DNA from: UBA1563 sp041667115
Lineage (GTDB): Bacteria; Bacteroidota; Ignavibacteria; Ignavibacteriales; Ignavibacteriaceae
Direction of reading: 5' to 3'
Length of the DNA: 41,516 nt
Assembly: GCA_041667115.1 (NCBI GenBank)
Contig: JBAYFO010000030.1
Span: forward strand, 1-41,516
In this document: piece after piece, positions 35,215 to 41,516 of the stretch
Layout: every line of letters begins with the position of its first letter
Numbering within the stretch: the stretch's first letter is position 1
The notes under the pieces: generated by a model
What the model saw: only the letters and a program-made list of their open reading frames with translations
Database searches by the model: none
What the model was told of the DNA's origin: nothing
Translations under genes and position numbers: made by a program

Positions 35215-35419
35215 TTTCAAAATGAATGCCATGATATTTAACTAACTACATTCGAGAAAAGACACCATTAGCATTTTATTGGTTGATAATTAGAAATGAT
35301 TCTTGATAATTAGATATTCTCTTTCTCAAAAGTTATAAGGAATGACTACAAATATTTTGTGAGTACTTCTAAAAGCTCAAAAAGAATTTTCTCACAAAGA
35401 CGCAAAGTGTTTTAGTACT

Positions 35420-38400
35420 CTAAATCAGGTTCGCTATCATTTCAAGCAACGATACTTTTGTAAATGGCTTAGACAGATATGTATCGCAGCCGGCTGCCAA
35501 AGCATTTTGCCGGTCTTTATCAAATGCGTGCGCCGTTACCGCTATTATTGGAATGTGTTGATATTCCTTTGAAGCTTTTAACTCTTTGGTTAATTCCAAT
35601 CCATCTCTTGAGCCGCCGATTGAAATATCCATTAAGATTATATCAACTTTATTCTCTTTTAAGATATTCAGTGCCTCATCAGAAGAATCGGTCATGAGTA
35701 TATTATATCCGTTTTGAAGAAATCTTTTTGTTGTAACCTGGTTGATATAATCATCTTCAACTAACAGCACCAGACGTTTTTTTTCTCCATTCTCCGGTTC
35801 AACTTTAGTAGTAATTTTTTTAGGTATGTCGGTCTCTCCCATTGGTTTCATCACTTTTTTGAATGTAACTGTAAAAATTGTCCCTTCTCCTTTTTTACTT
35901 TCCACCGACAAAACCGCTTTGTTGAGTTCAAAATATTTCTTTGTTAGTGCAAGCCCAAGCCCTACCCCTTCATACGATCTTCCGTACCCCATTTCCTCTT
36001 GCCTGTAAGGTTCAAAAAGATGTTCTAAATATTCATGACTTATACCAATCCCACTGTCTTTTATTTCAAGAATCAATGCGTCGTCACTTTTGTCTAGAAG
36101 ACTAATGGTTACAAATCCTTTTTGAGTATATTTTACAGCGTTGTCTATCAAATTGGAAATAGCTTGAGTTATTGAATACTCGTCACCAATTATTTTGGTT
36201 TCTCCGCACCGGTTATCGAATAGCAATTCGAGATTTTTCTTTTCTGCAGCATCTTTGTTCTGGTTGATTATATGCTCACATATTTCAGGAAGATTTATTT
36301 CTTTGAGGATAACCGAATACTCGCCGGTTTGCAAACGTGAATAATTTAGGATCATATCTACCGTTCGAATAATGCGTTGTGCCGAGCTATCAATTCCTGT
36401 AAACAACGATTCGTCTTCTTTTTCCACGTACTTGGCATAGTTTTCTTTAATAATACTCGCTAAACCTAAAATTCCGTTCAAAGGTGTTCGGATCTCATGC
36501 GACATATTATTGATAAATGCATCTTTTAGTTTATTGGCAGATTCAGCTTTTTCTTTTGATTCAATCAATTCTTTTTCTGCGCGTTTACGTTCGGTAATGT
36601 CATGAGCAACTCCTATTAGCCCTAATGGTTTCCCTCCTTTATCGTTTATAACTGTTGTAGAAAGAGAAATCGGAAATTCACTTCCATCTTTTCTTTTATT
36701 CCATAATTCTCCTTGCCAACCTCCGTGTATTGTCGCTGGCAGAATTTCCCCAACTAATTCCGCCGGATTATTTGGTGAACGTGCAATACTCATATGTTTT
36801 CCAACTAATTCATTTTCGCTGTAGCCATACGTTTTTAAAAATGATTCATTAACAAAAAGAATTTTGTCTTCCATATCGGTAATACTAACGCATTCATTAA
36901 CACTTCTTAACGAGTGAGCAAGCATCGCAATTTCTTCTTCTGCGCGTTTCCGCTCGGTTATATCAACATCTACTCCACGATAGCCCATAAGATTATTTTT
37001 TTTATCAAAAATTGGAATACCTGTCGTAGAAAGAATAATTTTTCTGCCATCTTTATGAATGTTACAATTAATAAAATTCCTGAAGCTTTGCTTAAGTGCG
37101 AACGCTGCAATGGCTGCTTGTTTCATCTCTTCTTTAATTTCCGGATCAAAAAAATCATAAAAATATTTAATGCCGACGAGTTCTTCAGCTTCATAACCCA
37201 ATAACTCTTTTATAATCGGACTTGCATAAGTGTACAAACCATTTATGTCAATTTCCCAAATCCATTCGAGTGCATTTTCCGATACTTGTTTAAATCGCAA
37301 TTCACTTTCCATTAATGCTTCTTCTGCTTTTTTCCGCTCAGTGATATCTCGTTGAATTCCGAGAAAGCCGATGATATTTTTCGTTTCATCGAAAATCGGA
37401 GAAGCAGAGACTTCGACATTAATCAAAGTGCCGTCTTTTCTTTTATTAATGAGTTCACCTCTCTTTTCTTTACCTTCTTTTAAGGTTTCCCAAAACAGTT
37501 TGTAATCGTTAGCTTCCTCTAATCCGCCTTTAAGAATTCGTGGGGTAACTTTACCAACAATTTCATCGGAAGTGAATCCGTAAATAGATGTGAAAGCGGG
37601 ATTGATGAATGTAAAAATGCCTTCATTGTCCGTTAGAAAAATAATTTCCCCGGAATTATCCACAGCTTTTTTTAATTTTAAAAGCGCTTCTTCAGCGCGT
37701 TTTCGTTCAAATTCTTTTTGAATGTATTCAAGAGCGAAAGAAATATCAGTTGACATCTCATCCAGCAGATTCAGTTCAATTTCATCAAAAAAATTAACTT
37801 CATTTGAACAAATACAATAACCGCCAATTGCTTTTCCAAGAACTATTAGTGGAAATACTACAAATGACTTAAATCCTAAAGAGGGAGAATGCTGTTTCAA
37901 TATTTCCGGTATATTGTTATCGGTATCAATATTATTTGAAAAAAAACTTTTGCCTAACTTTATCGCATTAATAATAGGATTTTGCTTTGAGCTCACTTCA
38001 ATTAAACTGTTTGCCAAACCGGCAGTTGCGACGGTCTCAATTTTCTTCGTCTCACTATTTACGATTCCGATCCATGCGCTTTGAAATTTTCCCTCATCAA
38101 TCGCTATCAAACATGCTTTGTTCAGCAATTGTTTTGTATCGTGAATTCGAACAATCGCTTGATTGATATTACTCAATACAGCATACACACGATTTAGTTT
38201 AATAATCCTATCTTCTGCACGTTTCCGAATCTCTACTTCTGCCAATAATTCTGCAGTTCTTTCGGTCACTACTTCTTCCAGGTGTTCGTTAAGTTTTTTT
38301 AATTCCTCCTGCGTTTGCACCAATTCATCATTTCTCTGAACCGCCGCTTCATAGGTTGAAATAAGAAGAGAAAGCATTTGCTGCTGGCTGGAGGTAATAA

Positions 38401-38860
38401 AACGTCTTTTACCGCCGAACAATATTTCTACGCCTACTCTAACTCTTTCGTTTTTGTAAATTTTTCTGTTCGCAAGGATTTGTTCAATATGCGAGATAAG
38501 ATAATCTTCACGGTAAGGTTTGGTTATAAAATTGTCAGCTCCGCAAGAAATACCTTCAAGCACATCTTCCGAACGCGTGAGAGATGTAAGCAGTATAACC
38601 GGGATGTCCATAGTGCTTTCACCTGCTTTTATCTCTTTACAGAGTTCGTAACCATTCATTTCCGGCATTATAATATCGCTGATAACTAATGATGGTTTGT
38701 CTTTAACAATAAAACCAAATGCTTCTTTACCATCCTTAGCCAGTATCACCTTGTAATTTTGTTTCTCAAGAAGGAACTTTAATTTTTCTGCCTGAGTCGC
38801 GCTGTCTTCGGCAATTAAGATAGTAACCAAATTATTTTCAGAATTCATATAATTTCCCAT
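35420..38860 (-). CDS. Large hybrid sensor histidine kinase (REC-GAF-PAS x3-HisKA-HATPase-REC)
   Basis: The 1146-residue kinase has, in order: a receiver (D62, DIIMPEMNG), a coiled coil (about 170-220), a GAF domain (about 225-380), three PAS domains with PAC tails ending DITERK, HisKA with FINNMSHEIRTPLNG (phospho-His), HATPase with NLIDNAVKYTQ, DSGIGIS and GVGLGLAL, and a C-terminal receiver (ILMDISIGGSRDG). No membrane segment is evident, so it is likely cytoplasmic. The start abuts the cheB stop (TAAATG). It may act as a second output or input of the chemosensory cluster. Confidence 0.92.
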   Translation of the reverse strand: MGNYMNSENNLVTILIAEDSATQAEKLKFLLEKQNYKVILAKDGKEAFGFIVKDKPSLVISDIIMPEMNGYELCKEIKAGESTMDIPVILLTSLTRSEDVLEGISCGADNFITKPYREDYLISHIEQILANRKIYKNERVRVGVEILFGGKRRFITSSQQQMLSLLISTYEAAVQRNDELVQTQEELKKLNEHLEEVVTERTAELLAEVEIRKRAEDRIIKLNRVYAVLSNINQAIVRIHDTKQLLNKACLIAIDEGKFQSAWIGIVNSETKKIETVATAGLANSLIEVSSKQNPIINAIKLGKSFFSNNIDTDNNIPEILKQHSPSLGFKSFVVFPLIVLGKAIGGYCICSNEVNFFDEIELNLLDEMSTDISFALEYIQKEFERKRAEEALLKLKKAVDNSGEIIFLTDNEGIFTFINPAFTSIYGFTSDEIVGKVTPRILKGGLEEANDYKLFWETLKEGKEKRGELINKRKDGTLINVEVSASPIFDETKNIIGFLGIQRDITERKKAEEALMESELRFKQVSENALEWIWEIDINGLYTYASPIIKELLGYEAEELVGIKYFYDFFDPEIKEEMKQAAIAAFALKQSFRNFINCNIHKDGRKIILSTTGIPIFDKKNNLMGYRGVDVDITERKRAEEEIAMLAHSLRSVNECVSITDMEDKILFVNESFLKTYGYSENELVGKHMSIARSPNNPAELVGEILPATIHGGWQGELWNKRKDGSEFPISLSTTVINDKGGKPLGLIGVAHDITERKRAEKELIESKEKAESANKLKDAFINNMSHEIRTPLNGILGLASIIKENYAKYVEKEDESLFTGIDSSAQRIIRTVDMILNYSRLQTGEYSVILKEINLPEICEHIINQNKDAAEKKNLELLFDNRCGETKIIGDEYSITQAISNLIDNAVKYTQKGFVTISLLDKSDDALILEIKDSGIGISHEYLEHLFEPYRQEEMGYGRSYEGVGLGLALTKKYFELNKAVLSVESKKGEGTIFTVTFKKVMKPMGETDIPKKITTKVEPENGEKKRLVLLVEDDYINQVTTKRFLQNGYNILMTDSSDEALNILKENKVDIILMDISIGGSRDGLELTKELKASKEYQHIPIIAVTAHAFDKDRQNALAAGCDTYLSKPFTKVSLLEMIANLI

Positions 38861-39916
38861 TTACCTCTCCATTCTTTTTTTTATTAAACCAATTAGAGTC
38901 GTTATTATATCTTCAGGTGAAAGAATATATGTGGCTGCGTTCAATTTTTCAGCTTCTCCCGGCATTCCATAAACAACGGAACTTTCTTTATCTTGAGCAA
39001 AAGTAACCGCTCCTTTTTCTTTCAATAGTTTCAATTCTTCAGCGCCATCGCGTCCCATACCGGTTAGCAATACCCCAACAACTTTGGAACCGAACGCATT
39101 TGCCGCCGTACGAAAAAGATAGGCAACCGATGGACGCAGTCCATTTTCTAAATCGTGACCGCTAAGTATAATTTTGGGTCCTCTTTCAACTCCCATGTGA
39201 AAATTATCCGGAGCGATGTAAGCATGTCCCGGTAGGGGATATTCACCATGAGAAGCAATATGTACCGGAAAATTCGTTGTATTATTTAACCATTCAACAA
39301 AACCTTCTGTAAAACCTTGCGAAATGTGTTGGACAATCAATAACGGGACCTGAATAGTTTTTGGTAACCGTGAAAGTATTTTTTGCAATACTATAGGACC
39401 TCCGGTGGAAGCACCGATAACAACAATTTGTATTCCCGGTTCTTGCCCACCTATTTTGTCAATAACAGGTTTAATAGGCTCTAGTTCACGTGTTGTGCGG
39501 GAAATTCGTTTAACTAACTTCACTTCGGACATCAGTCTGATCGTTTTGTTTAGCTCTTGCATCCCTTTAGTATAGTCCGGGTGATTAATACTCGGTGGTT
39601 TTTTAACAATAGCCAGTGCGCCGGCTTCAATTAGACTAAAAGAGGAATACATTTCTGTTGATGTTGAGCTTCCGGATACAATCACGATTGGAGTCGGGTT
39701 TGTTTCCATAATGATGCGAGTTGCCTGTCGACCATCTAATTTCGGCATATGCCAGTCCATTGCTATTACATCCGGTTTGAATTTCTTGACTGCTTCTATA
39801 GCTTCTTCACCGTTACCAACTATCCCAACCACTTCCAAATCAGGATCTGCCGCAATAGTGTAAGCCAGCAATTGCTGCATCACGAGCGAATCTTCAACTA
39901 TGAGAACCCTGACCAT
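38861..39916 (-). CDS. cheB: Protein-glutamate methylesterase CheB
   Basis: CheB removes methyl groups from chemoreceptors after phosphorylation by CheA. The 351-residue protein has a receiver (D54 in AMDWHMPKLDG) and a C-terminal methylesterase with GASTGGP (Ser), VQHIS (His) and LTGMGRDGAEE (Asp). It lies between the four-helix-bundle gene and the hybrid kinase gene. cheR and receptor genes are not seen in the window. Confidence 0.95.
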   Translation of the reverse strand: MVRVLIVEDSLVMQQLLAYTIAADPDLEVVGIVGNGEEAIEAVKKFKPDVIAMDWHMPKLDGRQATRIIMETNPTPIVIVSGSSTSTEMYSSFSLIEAGALAIVKKPPSINHPDYTKGMQELNKTIRLMSEVKLVKRISRTTRELEPIKPVIDKIGGQEPGIQIVVIGASTGGPIVLQKILSRLPKTIQVPLLIVQHISQGFTEGFVEWLNNTTNFPVHIASHGEYPLPGHAYIAPDNFHMGVERGPKIILSGHDLENGLRPSVAYLFRTAANAFGSKVVGVLLTGMGRDGAEELKLLKEKGAVTFAQDKESSVVYGMPGEAEKLNAATYILSPEDIITTLIGLIKKRMER

Positions 39917-39947
39917 TGTTTGTTACCTTTATGTATTTTTAACTCAA

Positions 39948-40056
39948 GACTGTTAGTGTGTAGGTTTATAGACTGTAGGCATTTAGGCTGTAGGGAAACA
40001 AAAACCTAACAGTCTTTAACCTATCAACCTATAGTCTAAAAACCTACAGCCTATTA
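39948..40056. repeat. Inverted CCTACAGCC-type repeats downstream of the four-helix-bundle gene
   Basis: GACTGTTAG (39948-39956) is matched by CTAACAGTC (40006-40014), and GGCTGTAGG (39986-39994) by CCTACAGCC (40043-40051). The remaining sequence is made of variants of TAGACTGTAGG / CCTATAGTCTA. The region ends 2 bp before the stop codon of the four-helix-bundle gene. Confidence 0.7.
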
Positions 40057-40057
40057 C

Positions 40058-40417
40058 CTATTTTCTACTCCGTATGCTTCGAGCTAATGCTCCTAAAACT
40101 TTTTCAGTTTCAATTAACTTCACATTACATTCACTTGCAACAGATTCTTTGACAAAACCAAGACGGGTGGCTAATCCAAGTTGATAATGTACTTCTCTTA
40201 AAGAAGCAAAAGCGATTTCAAGAAATCGAAAATATTCGGTTTGACTTTCGCGAGCACATCCTTCTACAATATTCGAAGGAACAGAAACCGCTGCCCTTCT
40301 CATCTGAGAAGTCAATCCATATATTTCCTCTTTAGGAAATTCTCTTGTTATCCGATAAATCAAAACTGTCGCTTCATCGGCAAGTTCAAATGCTCTTAGT
40401 TTAGTATGATCTCTCAT
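40058..40417 (-). CDS. Four-helix-bundle protein (23S rRNA intervening-sequence type)
   Basis: The 119-residue protein matches the S23/four-helix-bundle family (LRAFELADEATVLIYRITREFPKEEIYGLTSQMRRAAVSVPSNIVEGCARES, FRFLEIAFASLREVHYQL). The family was first found encoded in 23S rRNA intervening sequences and is related in fold to the Avd accessory protein of diversity-generating retroelements; function is uncertain. It lies between CheA and CheB genes of a chemosensory operon and is bracketed by related repeats, so it looks inserted. Confidence 0.88.
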   Translation of the reverse strand: MRDHTKLRAFELADEATVLIYRITREFPKEEIYGLTSQMRRAAVSVPSNIVEGCARESQTEYFRFLEIAFASLREVHYQLGLATRLGFVKESVASECNVKLIETEKVLGALARSIRSRK

Positions 40418-40440
40418 ATTTTTCCATTTACATTTAATTT

Positions 40441-40472
40441 TCTAACAACCTACAGCCTACAGTCTATCAACC
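40441..40472. repeat. CCTACAGCC-type repeat upstream of the four-helix-bundle gene
   Basis: CCTACAGCC (40449-40457) followed by TACAGTCTATCAACC recurs here in the same orientation as at 40043-40051. It lies between the 5' end of the four-helix-bundle gene and the stop of cheA, so the gene has a related repeat on each side. Confidence 0.65.
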
Positions 40473-40477
40473 TTTTT

Positions 40478-41516
40478 TCACAAAAGCTTTTGAATAACCT
40501 CCAACAAATTACTCTGATCAAAACTGCTCTTTATAATATAGGCATTTGCCCCAACGTCGATTCCGTGTTCACGGTCTTCACGCGATTCGAGCGCAGTTAC
40601 GAGCACCACGGGCAGTTCATCAAGTTTTTTATCTTTTCTAATTTTTGCAGTAAGTTCAAAACCGTTCATCCTCGGCATATCAACATCCGATACTATTAAA
40701 TCGAATTCTCCCACTAAAGCTTTTGTAAATGCATCAACGCCATCCACGGAAGTCTCAACCAGATAACCTGCCGACTCAAGAATATTTTTAATAAGTGTAC
40801 GCGAGGTAATCGAATCCTCCGCAACGAGAAGTTTGTATATTTTCTCCGGTGTTTTCCTTTCACTTGTAATTACTTTGGCTGCACTTACTTTACCGGCAGA
40901 TTTCATCAAATCGGAGACATTTATTACCGGCACAACTTTACCGGAACCGAGAACAGTAGCTCCGCTTATGTTTCGAACGCGGTTTAATTGCTTCCCCAAT
41001 TCCTTAACAAGTATCTGGCATTCTTCTAAAATCTCATCAACAATAAAGGCAATCCGTTTTTCCGCGTGAACAAGAATCAATAATTGGATAAACTCTCCGG
41101 GGTCATTCTTTTTATTTGAAGCGCTGTTGTTTCCGTTTGATATTCCTAAAACGTTCTCGAGATTAACCACTGTAAGAATTTTCCCGTCAATCATTATTGT
41201 TTCTTTGTTCTCAACCGTTTTAATTTCTTCTCGGTTAACTCTAACAGCGCGTTCAACATGAATAGTAGGCACAGCATACAAATGCTCTCCGAGGCGAACG
41301 ATGACTCCCCTGAATGTTGCTAACGTTAGCGGTAAGAGAAGGCGGAATGTTGTGCCAATATCCGGTTGGCTTTCAACAGAGACTGATCCACCGAGTTTTT
41401 CTACTTTCTCGCGAACTATCGCAAGACCTAAACCGCGTCCTGAAATATCTGTAATCATTTGGCTTGTTGTTACTCCCGACTGAAATATTAGCATCAAAGT
41501 TTCTTGAGCGTTAAGA
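40478..41516 (-). CDS. cheA: CheA-type kinase C-terminal part fused to a receiver (truncated by window edge)
   Basis: The frame is open to the right edge, so only the last about 346 residues are present. It starts inside the HATPase domain (SGRGLGLAIVREKVEKLGG, the CheA G-box), continues with a CheW-like regulatory domain (about 50-200 of the visible part) and ends with a receiver domain (D in SDVDMPRMNG, PVVLVTALESREDRE, YIIKSSF). CheA-receiver fusions occur in alternative chemosensory systems. A TTG at 41497 could be taken for a start but the domain clearly begins earlier. Confidence 0.9.
   Translation of the reverse strand, partial: LNAQETLMLIFQSGVTTSQMITDISGRGLGLAIVREKVEKLGGSVSVESQPDIGTTFRLLLPLTLATFRGVIVRLGEHLYAVPTIHVERAVRVNREEIKTVENKETIMIDGKILTVVNLENVLGISNGNNSASNKKNDPGEFIQLLILVHAEKRIAFIVDEILEECQILVKELGKQLNRVRNISGATVLGSGKVVPVINVSDLMKSAGKVSAAKVITSERKTPEKIYKLLVAEDSITSRTLIKNILESAGYLVETSVDGVDAFTKALVGEFDLIVSDVDMPRMNGFELTAKIRKDKKLDELPVVLVTALESREDREHGIDVGANAYIIKSSFDQSNLLEVIQKLL

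Noticed and set aside
35368..35420. Imperfect stem GAGTAC...GTACTC after the hybrid kinase gene
   Set aside because: No T-run follows on either strand and the loop is long, so a terminator is not supported.

Overview
The window looks like chromosome from a member of the Bacteroidota/Chlorobiota group, most likely an Ignavibacteria-type bacterium. This is inferred from content, not from a marker-gene search. The supporting signs are an AT-rich genome with AAAGGAG-type ribosome binding sites, two promoters of the Bacteroidetes form (TTG, 19-20 nt, TAnnTTTG), a PorX response regulator (receiver plus PglZ domain), a two-copy DUF1573 protein, and a trimeric NAD-linked [FeFe] hydrogenase. No rRNA, tRNA, transposase or CRISPR array was seen.

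Layout. 1-273: degenerate 21-bp tandem array, cut by the left edge. 391-6264 (minus): eight-gene operon purC, DUF971, pgsA, pgpA, cinA, thpR, recA, recX, with a promoter at 6291-6321. 6567-6983 (plus): small exported HEAT-like protein, followed by a terminator. 7134-17374 (plus): ten-gene run behind a near-ideal promoter at 7073-7102: ABC exporter pair, PrsW-type protease, an unknown, nadD, meaB, acyl-CoA dehydrogenase, biotin-dependent carboxyltransferase, a periplasmic unknown and an NtrC-type regulator. 17507-17854: HIT protein. 18038-22256 (minus): porX, tsaE, tsaB, DUF1573, accD with overlapping or abutting ends. 22443-22578: candidate structured small RNA, then rnhA and a small unknown.

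23740-29068 (minus) is the accessory part: a tightly coupled four-gene operon encoding a SIR2-like protein, a HerA-type ATPase, an AAA-like P-loop protein with a degenerate Walker B, and an unrecognised 225-residue protein. The first two match the known SIR2-HerA (Nezha-type) anti-phage pair. The last two are not part of that two-gene system as I know it, so this is the best candidate for an undescribed system.

29389-30078 (minus) encodes a helical 229-residue protein of unknown function. Upstream of it are a small palindrome and a second 21-bp-period array of about 28 units (30148-30735). 21 bp is two helical turns, and both arrays share this period.

30928-35183 (minus): NuoE-like, NuoF-like and HydA subunits of an electron-bifurcating-type hydrogenase. 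35420-41516 (minus): chemosensory/two-component cluster with a CheA-receiver fusion (cut by the right edge), a four-helix-bundle gene bracketed by short repeats, CheB, and a large hybrid histidine kinase.
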